Assembly: GCA_029257335.1 (NCBI GenBank)
Contig: JARIBV010000005.1
Coordinates: 1 to 34,083 of the forward strand
Source: Faecousia sp.
Lineage (GTDB): Bacteria; Bacillota; Clostridia; Oscillospirales; Oscillospiraceae
Direction of reading: 5' to 3'
DNA length: 34,083 nt
This document shows positions 8,701-15,182 of this stretch, one piece after another. The position numbers and the translations under genes were made by a program. Every line of letters begins with the position of its first letter. Position 1 is the stretch's first letter. The notes beneath the pieces are model-generated. The model had not been told where the DNA came from and ran no database searches. It was given only the letters and a program-made list of their open reading frames with translations.

Positions 8701-10056
8701 AAAAGAGCCGCAGCCGGAAGAGCAGGCTTCATTGAGCAAGATGGTGTCCACGGTGCCGTTTTTCAGCTTGATGCACTTCATATCCTGGCCGCCGATGTCC
8801 AGGACACAGTCCACTTCTGGGTCAAAAAAGGAAGCGGCGGTGCAGTGGGCGATGGTCTCTACCACCCCTTCATCCAGGGAGAATGCGGACTTTAAAAGGG
8901 ATTCCCCGTATCCGGTGGAGCAGGAGCGGGCAATGACTGCGGTGTCGGGAAGGGCATCCTTCAGAAGGCCGATGGCCTCCTTTGCGGTCCGGATGGGGTC
9001 GGCCTGATTGTTGGCATAATGGGAAAAAAGCAGCTCGCCCTTGCTTCCAACCAGCACCATCTTTGTGGTGGTGGAGCCTGCATCAATGCCCAGATAACAG
9101 GGACCCTTGTATTTTTTCAGGTCTGCCTTTGCCACAATGTTTCGGTTGTGCCGCTGCTGAAAGGAATGAAACTCCTCTTCATTGCGAAACAGAGGCTCCA
9201 GACGGGGCATTTCAAAGGCGATGGGAACCCCCCGCTCCAGCTGCCCCAAAAGATGCTCCAGAGACACCACCGGGGAAGATTCCGATTCCAGTGCCGCACC
9301 CATGGCGGCAAACAGATGGGAATTTTCCGGGTCAACGGTGGTTTCCGGGGTGAGATGCAGGGTGCGAATGAAGGCCTGCTTCAGCTCTGACAGGAAATGC
9401 AGAGGGCCGCCCAGAAATGCCACGCAGCCCCGAATGGGCTTTCCGCAGGCCAGCCCGGAAATGGTCTGGTTGACTACTGCCTGAAAAATGGAGGCGGCCA
9501 GGTCAGCCCGTGTGGCACCCTCGTTGATGAGGGGCTGGATATCGGTTTTCGCAAACACGCCGCATCGCGCGGCAATGGGATAGATCTGCTGATAGTCTTT
9601 GGCAGCTTCGTTAAGGCCCTGGGCATCGGTTTGCAGCAAGGCTGCCATTTGGTCGATGAAAGAGCCTGTGCCGCCGGCACAGACTCCGTTCATCCGTTCT
9701 TCCAGAGTGCCCCGAAAATAGATGATCTTGGCATCTTCACCGCCCAGTTCGATGGCAACATCGGTTTGGGGTGCGGTGGATTTCAGAGCGGTGGCCACCG
9801 CCACAACCTCCTGCACAAAGGGGATGGACAGTGCCTTTCCCAGATTCATTGCGCCGGAGCCTGTGATGCTGACTTGTAGGCTGCATTCTCCCAGTGTCTT
9901 ATGTGCATCGGACAGCAACGCCCCCAGAGTCTGCTGGGTGTGTGCGTGGTGGCGGCGAAAGTCGCTGTACAGCGTCTGTCCATCTTGATTCAGAATGACC
10001 AGTTTGACGGTTGTGGAACCGATGTCAATACCGGCTCTATATATCTCTGTATTCAT
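5797..10056 (-). CDS. Giant double-domain acyl-CoA dehydratase activase-like protein (BadF/HgdC ATPase x2 + DUF2229-like region)
   Basis: This 1,419-aa protein has two ASKHA-fold ATPase domains in tandem. Domain 1 (about 7-255) has GIDIGSTTVK, C126 in NGVCAGGTGSF and C165 in AARCGVF. Domain 2 (about 321-576) has GIDAGSTTTK, C445 in NEACSSGCGSF and C484 in GTRCTVF. These Cys positions match the ligands of the bridging [4Fe-4S] cluster in HgdC-type activases. A Cys-rich knot follows (C605, C608, C612, C631). The remaining half begins with a DUF2229-like segment (IPRVLNLYENYPFWATFF) and has more conserved-looking Cys (C722, CYPAKMSHGH; C747, HPCVF; a later TGGCCRAS). The open frame starts 6 codons earlier, but the ATG at 10056 has GGAGG 7 bases upstream. 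HgdC-type activases drive ATP-dependent electron transfer to a dehydratase, but no separate dehydratase subunits are encoded here. The substrate is unknown. Confidence 0.9.
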   Translation of the reverse strand: MNTEIYRAGIDIGSTTVKLVILNQDGQTLYSDFRRHHAHTQQTLGALLSDAHKTLGECSLQVSITGSGAMNLGKALSIPFVQEVVAVATALKSTAPQTDVAIELGGEDAKIIYFRGTLEERMNGVCAGGTGSFIDQMAALLQTDAQGLNEAAKDYQQIYPIAARCGVFAKTDIQPLINEGATRADLAASIFQAVVNQTISGLACGKPIRGCVAFLGGPLHFLSELKQAFIRTLHLTPETTVDPENSHLFAAMGAALESESSPVVSLEHLLGQLERGVPIAFEMPRLEPLFRNEEEFHSFQQRHNRNIVAKADLKKYKGPCYLGIDAGSTTTKMVLVGSKGELLFSHYANNQADPIRTAKEAIGLLKDALPDTAVIARSCSTGYGESLLKSAFSLDEGVVETIAHCTAASFFDPEVDCVLDIGGQDMKCIKLKNGTVDTILLNEACSSGCGSFIENFASSMGYTVQEFARKALFAKAPVDLGTRCTVFMNSNVKQAQKEGAGVSDISAGLAYSVIKNALYKVIKLASSQDLGTHIVVQGGTFHNQAVLRAFEKISGVHAISPDISGLMGAFGAALVARSHDTGEKTTTLSLDEIVNLTYTSSSVRCGGCSNNCMLTINRFSDGRRHISGNRCEKGAGGSSKGPKAPNMMAYKRQRIFEDYPPLSESQATRGTIGIPRVLNLYENYPFWATFFRQLGFRVVLSPYSTRKIYELGIESIPSESECYPAKMSHGHVQWLVNQGIKTIFHPCVFYEHQETKQAQNHFNCPIVISYAENIKNNVEAITEGDVRYLRPFIAFTSEKTAADRLVKTAAEEWNIPESEVRAAVHEAWAEQRRAKQDILAEGRRLLLDMEQHGGRGIVLAGRPYHMDPEINHGIPELIASYGLTVFTEDSLPLEFAPERPLRVVDQWVYHSRLYNAAEFVAARNDLELIQLNSFGCGLDAVTTDQVCEILEKSNKLYTLLKIDEITNLGAIRIRIRSLLAAMDLRQEKHITAAPVHQQYRRTEFTKEMYQQGYTILAPQMSPIHFDLIGPVFSKHGYHIEILNNDNRSAIDVGLKYVNNDACFPSITVVGQIMQAVLSGKYDTHKLAIMMTQTGGCCRASNYVAFIRRALDKAGLSHIPVISLNANGMEKNPGLRLTPGLVVDAAQALVYGDLLMRCLYRVRPYEKVPGSANALHEKWRDLCITALMDKHSMRHYKEICADLVEEFDHLPLQTGLHKPRVGVVGEILVKYMPLANNHLVDLLEREGAEAVVPDLMDFMNYALYNSNYKAEFLGAKKSSRLLCDTGIKLIRKIRKPALDALAKSRRFEPPASIETIARQTKPFLSLGNQYGEGWFLTGEMLELITSGVNNIVCIQPFACLPNHVVGKGVIKALRKAYPQANIAAVDYDAGASEVNQLNRIKLMLSTAKERESSSLQTQNA

Positions 10057-10092
10057 AGGAACCTCCAATATCAAAAGAGCATCGATACAAAT

Positions 10093-10827
10093 TTACTTCT
10101 TCTTGTGCCGCTTCCGCTGCGGGGCCCCGGAGCCATACATTTCCTTTAGATGGTCTGACAGGGAAAAGTCAGAGTGGAAGGGACGGAAGAAATTCAGCTT
10201 TTTGCCTTTCACGGGCTGAGATCTCCGAATGTGATCTTTGATGCCTTCGTATTTGAGAACCACAAGATTTTCGTCAGCAAACTTTTTAAGCTTCGCCATA
10301 AGCTGGGCGGAGTGGGCCACATCAATGATGAGAATGCCATAAAACATTCCGATGAAGAAGGTAAAAGCCAGATTTTGTGACAGCCAGTTCAGTGCGTCCA
10401 GGATGTGAGGGTGGACAAACAGACAATAGACCATTCCGATGGCGGCCCAGGCCAGAGAAAAGGCCGGGCAGATAATGCCGTGGAAATTGCCCCACTGCTC
10501 GGAATAGTCCCACAGACGGACCTTCAGGAACTTGAGACAGAAAATACCTGCCACCAGTTCAATCAGCGTCATAGCGATTGCCATGATGACCAGAACCGCC
10601 ACCTGGTTCCAGACGGGATTTTGAATCAGGGATCGATCCCCCAAGGACGCCAAAAGGAACAAGGTACACAGACCGAATCCATAAATTGGCACATAGGGGC
10701 CGGTACAAAAACCGGGATTGATCCATTTTTTGCTCTTACGCCGCAGATTTCTGTAAAACAGCTCCAAAAACCAACCCAGAACAGAACCAATAAAAAAGAG
10801 AAATGCCATTGTTAAAAAGATACTCAA
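10093..10827 (-). CDS. ABC_trans_CmpB-family (PF06541-type) membrane protein, putative ABC transporter permease
   Basis: This 244-aa polytopic membrane protein starts with TTG (10825-10827), preceded by AGGTGAT. It has about five hydrophobic segments in the first 175 residues. Family-like motifs include SVLGWFLELFYRN, NPGFCTGPYVPIYGFG and LWDYSEQWGNFHGIICP. A basic cytosolic tail ends in RKRHKKK. This family is annotated as a putative ABC permease, but its real function is not established. The next gene, the giant activase, starts 36 bases after the stop with no hairpin between, so the two are probably one operon. A copy of the regulator-box shared with the two-component operon lies upstream at 10876-10896. 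Confidence 0.82.
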   Translation of the reverse strand: MSIFLTMAFLFFIGSVLGWFLELFYRNLRRKSKKWINPGFCTGPYVPIYGFGLCTLFLLASLGDRSLIQNPVWNQVAVLVIMAIAMTLIELVAGIFCLKFLKVRLWDYSEQWGNFHGIICPAFSLAWAAIGMVYCLFVHPHILDALNWLSQNLAFTFFIGMFYGILIIDVAHSAQLMAKLKKFADENLVVLKYEGIKDHIRRSQPVKGKKLNFFRPFHSDFSLSDHLKEMYGSGAPQRKRHKKK

Positions 10828-10863
10828 AGCAGATCACCTACCATTCTATCTATCTATATGCTT

Positions 10864-10896
10864 ATGATACAAAAGCTTTCTAAACCGAAACGAAAC
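10864..10896 (-). promoter_or_regulatory. Regulator box plus -10 element upstream of the CmpB-like/activase operon
   Basis: On the minus strand the 21-bp box at 10896-10876 begins GTTTCGTTTCGGTTTAG. Six bases later comes TATCAT (10864-10869), a 5/6 match to a -10 element. The box occupies the -35 position. Within it GTTTC and GTTTA repeat with an 11-base period, as in OmpR-family direct repeats. A second copy with the same geometry is at 12718-12738. Confidence 0.6.
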
Positions 10897-10913
10897 TGAG
10901 TCGGGTTTTTATG

Positions 10914-10946
10914 TAAAAACAGGCTGCCTCGGTATGAGACAGCCTG
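10914..10946 (-). terminator. Terminator of the OmpR-type regulator/kinase operon
   Basis: The minus strand forms an 11-position stem with one mismatch (10946-10936 with 10930-10920) and a 5-base loop. It is followed by TTTTTAC. It begins 5 bases after the kinase gene. Confidence 0.85.
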
Positions 10947-10950
10947 GGTG

Positions 10951-12015
10951 CTATGGATGAAGGGGAAGCTCCACGGTGAAGGCGGTGATGTCTTTGCTGC
11001 TGCTTACCTGGATGGAGCCGCCATGGAGCTGGATGACACGCTTGACAATGGCAAGGCCCACGCCGTTTCCCTCTGTGGCGTGAGACTGGTCGGCCTGATA
11101 GAATTTGTTGAAAATCCGTTTTTGATCTTCCTGAGAGATTTCCGGCCCGGTGTTTAAAATAGACACGGAAATGGTGCCGGGGGATTCTGAAATCCGCACC
11201 TCGATGATCTGCTCCTGAGGGGAAAACTTAATGGCATTGTCCAGAAGATTGATCCAGACCTGTTTCAGAAGCTCCTCATTTGCGTGGACGGTATGTTCCC
11301 CGAAGGAGAGCAGAAAGTCCAGATTCTTTTTTTCCCATTTGTTTTCCAGCAGCAAGATGCAGCTTCGGATTTGCTCGGAGAGATTGAAGGAGCTGACATC
11401 GGTGAGGATGTTCTGATTTTCCACCTTGGTAAGGTTCAGTACATTGGTGGCCATATAGGCAAGGCGAAGAGACTCCTCTTCAATGATGTTCATATATTCC
11501 TGTTTCACGGATTCCCCCAAATTGCCCCGCTTGAGGAGCTTGGCAAAGCCTGCAATGGACACAATGGGGGTTTTGAATTCGTGGGAGAAATTGTTGATAA
11601 AATCCGTGCGGAGCATTTCAGTGCTCTCCAGCTCCTGGGCCATTTTGTTAAAGCTTTCGCAGACCTCCACAAAGGGAGGATACTTGGCCATGACGGGGCC
11701 CACATTGACGCGAGTGTGAAAATCGCCGGAGGCCAGCCGGTCCATGCTTTTAATCAGGTCCCGGAAGGGCTTCAGCGGAATTTTACTGACAGCCATGGAG
11801 ATCAGAAGCCCGATGGGGATGCTAACCAGGGCAATCACCATCAGGATTTCCCCGATGTGCCCCACGGCGTCGGTGGTGACATGCAGAATATCCAGCTCGA
11901 TCAGCAGATATACCAGCGCCCCGGTGACAATGGAGTTTGCCAGCAGAGCGAGAAATACCACCACGGCAAACATGAAAAGAAGGCCGAAGTGTGTTCTTTT
12001 TTCTCTGTGATTCAT
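10951..12015 (-). CDS. HAMP-domain sensor histidine kinase
   Basis: This 354-aa kinase has a first helix at about 12-38 and a second at about 54-76, with only about 15 residues outside the membrane. A HAMP domain runs from about 77 to 130. The H-box is NNFSHEFKTPI with His145. The N-box contains Asn260 (LLDNAIKFS), with NTGPEI near 288 and GNGVGLAI at 316-323. The very short outside loop argues for sensing within the membrane or through a partner rather than a large ligand domain. The ATG overlaps the regulator stop by 4 bases. It phosphorylates the adjacent OmpR-type regulator. The signal is unknown. Confidence 0.93.
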   Translation of the reverse strand: MNHREKRTHFGLLFMFAVVVFLALLANSIVTGALVYLLIELDILHVTTDAVGHIGEILMVIALVSIPIGLLISMAVSKIPLKPFRDLIKSMDRLASGDFHTRVNVGPVMAKYPPFVEVCESFNKMAQELESTEMLRTDFINNFSHEFKTPIVSIAGFAKLLKRGNLGESVKQEYMNIIEEESLRLAYMATNVLNLTKVENQNILTDVSSFNLSEQIRSCILLLENKWEKKNLDFLLSFGEHTVHANEELLKQVWINLLDNAIKFSPQEQIIEVRISESPGTISVSILNTGPEISQEDQKRIFNKFYQADQSHATEGNGVGLAIVKRVIQLHGGSIQVSSSKDITAFTVELPLHP

Positions 12016-12686
12016 ACCTTCTTCACCACCTTGTAGCCCAGGCCTCTCACGGAAACGATTTCAAATTCCTCCCAGTTTTCAAACCGCTTGCGAAGCCTTC
12101 CGATGTGAACGGTGACGGTTTCCCACCCGGTCTCACTGTCCGCCCCCCAGATTTCGTCCATGAGCTGAATCCGAGTGAAGATCTTTCCGGGATAGGACAG
12201 AAGCTTGTAAAGAAGCATAAATTCCTTCTGGGGAAGCTCCTGGGTTTCGCCCCGCCTGGTAACGGTAAGGGCATCATAGTCCAGGACCACATCGCCCACG
12301 GTGATTTTTCGTTCGCTGACGATCCGAGCGCGGCGCAGCAGGGCCTTGATTCTGAGCAGCATTTCTTCCTCGTCAATGGGCTTTGTCATATAGTCATCGG
12401 TGCCCACAATAAATCCCTTTTTCTTGTCCTCCGGCAGCTGCTTGGCAGACACCATGAGAATGGGCAGGTTGTTGTTGCTGTCACGGAGGATCTTGGTGAA
12501 TGCATAGCCGTCCATCTCCGGCATCATCACATCCAGCACCACCAGATCGATATGGGCCTGATCCATCAGGGTCAGAGCTTCTGCTCCGTTTTCTGCGGTG
12601 TATACGGTATAGTTTTCCGATTCCAAAACTGCCTTTAGCAATCGTCTGGTACTCTTGTCGTCGTCCACAACCAAAATGTGAAACAT
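12012..12686 (-). CDS. OmpR-family response regulator
   Basis: This 224-aa protein has a receiver domain with acidic pocket D8-D10, phospho-acceptor Asp52 (VVLDVMMPEMDG) and a conserved Lys in MTKPIDEEE. A C-terminal winged helix ends in VSVRGLGYKV. GAGGTGAG precedes the ATG. The gene is followed by its kinase with a 4-base overlap. A 21-bp repeat-containing box upstream of this gene recurs upstream of the neighbouring CmpB-like/activase operon, which suggests autoregulation plus control of that operon. The phosphorylated dimer of this family usually binds direct repeats spaced 11 bases apart, and the box fits that. Confidence 0.93.
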   Translation of the reverse strand: MFHILVVDDDKSTRRLLKAVLESENYTVYTAENGAEALTLMDQAHIDLVVLDVMMPEMDGYAFTKILRDSNNNLPILMVSAKQLPEDKKKGFIVGTDDYMTKPIDEEEMLLRIKALLRRARIVSERKITVGDVVLDYDALTVTRRGETQELPQKEFMLLYKLLSYPGKIFTRIQLMDEIWGADSETGWETVTVHIGRLRKRFENWEEFEIVSVRGLGYKVVKKV

Positions 12687-12705
12687 AATCGCTCACCTCA
12701 CGGAT

Positions 12706-12738
12706 AGTTTACTCAATGTTTCTAAACTGAAACGAAAC
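12706..12738 (-). promoter_or_regulatory. Regulator box plus possible -10 element upstream of the OmpR-type gene
   Basis: On the minus strand the box (12738-12718) begins GTTTCGTTTCAGTTTAG and differs from the 10876-10896 copy at two positions. TAAACT (12706-12711) lies 6 bases downstream, in the same place as TATCAT in the other copy. The start point implied would fall close to the ribosome site, so the -10 call is weaker than the box call. Confidence 0.5.
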
Positions 12739-12752
12739 ATACAATATATCAT

Positions 12753-12781
12753 ATCATAGTCCGGCAAATATGGCCTGTCAA
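12753..12781 (-). promoter_or_regulatory. Sigma-A-type promoter of the regulator/kinase operon
   Basis: On the minus strand TTGACA (12776-12781) and TATGAT (12753-12758) are separated by exactly 17 bases. Its transcript would start just before the regulator box at 12718-12738, so bound regulator could also block it. Confidence 0.75.
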
Positions 12782-12857
12782 GGGAGGAAGTTCCAGAGGA
12801 TGTGCGGTGTTCGCAATATGTTTATAAAAACTTCACAAATTAAGTGCGCTATAATTG

Positions 12858-12886
12858 TTGACAATCACAGATAAAATAGGTAAAAT
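12858..12886 (+). promoter_or_regulatory. Promoter of the marR/ABC exporter operon
   Basis: TTGACA (12858-12863) and TAAAAT (12881-12886) are separated by 17 bases, about 50 bases upstream of the GTG start. ATTGT-TG-ACAAT overlaps the -35 as a small inverted repeat. Confidence 0.8.
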
Positions 12887-12890
12887 ATAG

Positions 12891-12910
12891 ATTGTTCAAA
12901 AATGAACTAT
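12891..12910. promoter_or_regulatory. Candidate MarR operator
   Basis: The inverted repeat GTTCA-AAAA-TGAAC, extending outward to AT/AT with one mismatch, lies immediately downstream of the -10 element. A bound MarR-type dimer here would block transcription, so this is a likely autoregulatory site. Confidence 0.6.
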
Positions 12911-12938
12911 TTAATATTGCGCAAAAGGAGGCGTTGCG

Positions 12939-13388
12939 GTGAATATTTCGTCCATGTTTGCTTTTACATCCAGGATCCAGCGTGCCTATGATGTGCTGAG
13001 TCAGCCGGTTTTGCATGAATTTGAGCTGTCCAAAACATCGTTTGATATTTTGATGTTTCTGGCAAACAATCCTGACCGCTACACAGCGAAAGACATCAGC
13101 GTCATTCGCAACATCAAGCCCAATGTGGTTTCCATCCATGTGGAGAAACTGGTCCATGACGGATATTTAGAGCGGCAGAGTGTGGAAGGGGATCGGAGAA
13201 AGGTTCGCCTGGTTTGCACCCCCAAGGCAGCCCCCATCATTGAAAAGGGACGATTGGCACAGCGGAAACTGCTGGAAAAGCTGAGAAAAGGTCTGAAAGA
13301 AGAGGACCTGGAATGCTTTCGTCACTGCTTTTGCGTGATTGCAGAGAATGCGGAAGAGCTTCAGAAGGAAAAGGTTCATTTAGATTAA
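12939..13388 (+). CDS. MarR-family transcriptional regulator
   Basis: This 149-aa protein starts with GTG, preceded by AAAGGAGG 8 bases upstream. A winged-helix DNA-binding core (about 28-95) contains the recognition region SVIRNIKPNVVSIHVEKLV. It is followed by the wing with the family-typical basic sequence GDRRKVRL. Flanking N- and C-terminal helices would form the dimer interface. It is the first gene of an operon with two ABC exporter half-transporters and a kinase-like gene, a common layout for a ligand-relieved repressor of drug or metabolite efflux. Ligand unknown. Confidence 0.92.
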   Translation: MNISSMFAFTSRIQRAYDVLSQPVLHEFELSKTSFDILMFLANNPDRYTAKDISVIRNIKPNVVSIHVEKLVHDGYLERQSVEGDRRKVRLVCTPKAAPIIEKGRLAQRKLLEKLRKGLKEEDLECFRHCFCVIAENAEELQKEKVHLD

Positions 13389-13406
13389 AAACGGAGGAAT
13401 TATGAG

Positions 13407-15164
13407 ATGCTGAAACTATTGAAAAAAATGCGCCTCAAGGAGATCATCATGGCGCTGGTCTGCGCCGTGCTGCTCCTGGGACAAATTTATTTTGACCTGA
13501 AGCTTCCTGACTATATGAGCGAGCTGACCATGCTCATTCAGACCCCGGGAAGTGAAATGTCTCACATCTGGAACACCGGCCTGCACATGCTGCTGTGCGC
13601 CATGACCAGCGCCATGCTGTGCATCTTCTGCGGCTTCCTGGCGGCGAAGATCGCTTCTGGATTTACCTATGTGGTTCGGGAGGATCTGTTCCAGCATGTG
13701 TCCGGTCTGGGACAGCAGGAGATGCTGGGATTCTCGGTTCCCAGCCTCATCACCCGTACCACCAACGACATCACCCAGATCCAGATGGTGATTGCCATGG
13801 GATTGCAGGCCCTGATTAAATCTCCGGTCATGGCAATCTGGGCGGTTGCCAAGATCCTGGGAAAGAGCTGGGAGCTGTCCGTGATCACGGCTGGCTTTGT
13901 TCTGGCCATCTGCCTGTCGGTGCTGGTGATCGTCTCTTCTGTCATTCGCCGGGCCCGCACGGTGCAGAAGCTTACGGATAAAATCAACCGCATCGCCCGG
14001 GAAAATCTTACCGGCATCAATGTGGTCCATGCGTTCAATGCGGAAGCGTACCAGGATGAGAAGTTTGAAAAGACCAACGGGGTGATGATGAAAGTCCAGC
14101 TGAAAAACCAGCGGATCTTTGCCGCTCTGCAGCCCATTATGGCCCTGGGGATGAACGGCCTGTCCCTGTGTATTTTCTGGGTGGGTGCAGCTCTTTTAAG
14201 CGCACTGCCTGCGGCCGGGATGATGGAGCGTATGACAATGTTCAGCAACATTGTGGTGTTCAGCACCTATGCCACCTATGTGGTGATGTCCTTTATGATG
14301 CTGGTTATGATTTTCATGCTGCTGCCTGCTGCACAGGTTTCCGCAGAGAGAATCAACCAGGTCCTGGAGACCAGGTCCGCCATTCAGGAGGGAACCCAAA
14401 AAGACGGCACAGAAGTGGGTACCGTGGAGTTTAAGAATGTATCTTTCCGTTATCCGGAAGCGGTGCAGGACGATCTCACCAATGTGAGCTTCAAAATAAA
14501 CAAGGGTCAGACCCTTGCCATCATCGGCGCCACCGGCAGCGGCAAGACCACGCTGGTCAGCCTCATTGCCCGCTTTTATGATGCCACCCAGGGCCAGGTC
14601 CTGGTGGATGGGGTCAATGTCAAGGATTACACCTTTGACGGCCTGTATAACAAGCTGGGCTATGTGACCCAGAAAGCGGTCCTGTTTTCCGGCACCGTGG
14701 CGGAAAATGTGAATTTCGGTGAGAACAGCAAGGAGCCTGCCCCGGAGGATACGGACCGAGCCATTGCTCTGGCCCAGGCCGCGGAATTTGTGAACAAGCT
14801 GGAGTTTGGCAAGGAGCAGCACATTGCGCAGGGCGGCAGAAATGTCTCCGGCGGACAGAAGCAGAGACTGTCCATTGCCAGAGCACTGGCAAGAAACGCA
14901 GAGATCCTGGTCTTTGACGATTCCTTCTCTGCGTTGGATTATCGCACCGATGCCACTCTTCGGGCCGGACTTACGGAGCAGCTGCCTGAGATCACCAAGA
15001 TCATTGTGGCGCAGAGAATCAGCACCATCCGCCATGCGGATAAGATCCTGGTCCTGGACGAGGGCCGGGTGGTAGGAGACGGTACCCACGAAGAACTGAT
15101 GAAGAATTGCTCGGTGTATCGTGAAATCGCCATGTCTCAGCTTTCCGAAGCGGAATTGGCCTAA
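13407..15164 (+). CDS. ABC exporter half-transporter with degenerate ATP site (heterodimer subunit 1)
   Basis: This 585-aa protein has an N-terminal six-helix exporter domain (about 1-310) fused to a nucleotide-binding domain (about 340-580). Walker A is GATGSGKT (374-381) and the signature is VSGGQKQR (480-487). The catalytic Glu after Walker B is Asp505 (VFDDSFSALD) and the H-loop His is Gln536 (IIVAQRIST). Both changes mark the low-activity site of heterodimeric exporters such as the TM287/288 or BmrCD type. The next gene supplies the complementary subunit. GGAGG is 9 bases before the ATG, and 18 bases separate it from the MarR gene. Probable multidrug or lipid-like substrate export. Substrate unknown. 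Confidence 0.93.
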   Translation: MLKLLKKMRLKEIIMALVCAVLLLGQIYFDLKLPDYMSELTMLIQTPGSEMSHIWNTGLHMLLCAMTSAMLCIFCGFLAAKIASGFTYVVREDLFQHVSGLGQQEMLGFSVPSLITRTTNDITQIQMVIAMGLQALIKSPVMAIWAVAKILGKSWELSVITAGFVLAICLSVLVIVSSVIRRARTVQKLTDKINRIARENLTGINVVHAFNAEAYQDEKFEKTNGVMMKVQLKNQRIFAALQPIMALGMNGLSLCIFWVGAALLSALPAAGMMERMTMFSNIVVFSTYATYVVMSFMMLVMIFMLLPAAQVSAERINQVLETRSAIQEGTQKDGTEVGTVEFKNVSFRYPEAVQDDLTNVSFKINKGQTLAIIGATGSGKTTLVSLIARFYDATQGQVLVDGVNVKDYTFDGLYNKLGYVTQKAVLFSGTVAENVNFGENSKEPAPEDTDRAIALAQAAEFVNKLEFGKEQHIAQGGRNVSGGQKQRLSIARALARNAEILVFDDSFSALDYRTDATLRAGLTEQLPEITKIIVAQRISTIRHADKILVLDEGRVVGDGTHEELMKNCSVYREIAMSQLSEAELA

Positions 15165-15182
15165 AAGGAGGGGGAGAGTTCA

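Noticed and set aside
7441-8895. 484-codon plus-strand open frame opposite the giant activase
   Set aside because: It lies wholly antisense to a well-supported gene, has no family motif and arises from the codon bias of the real frame.
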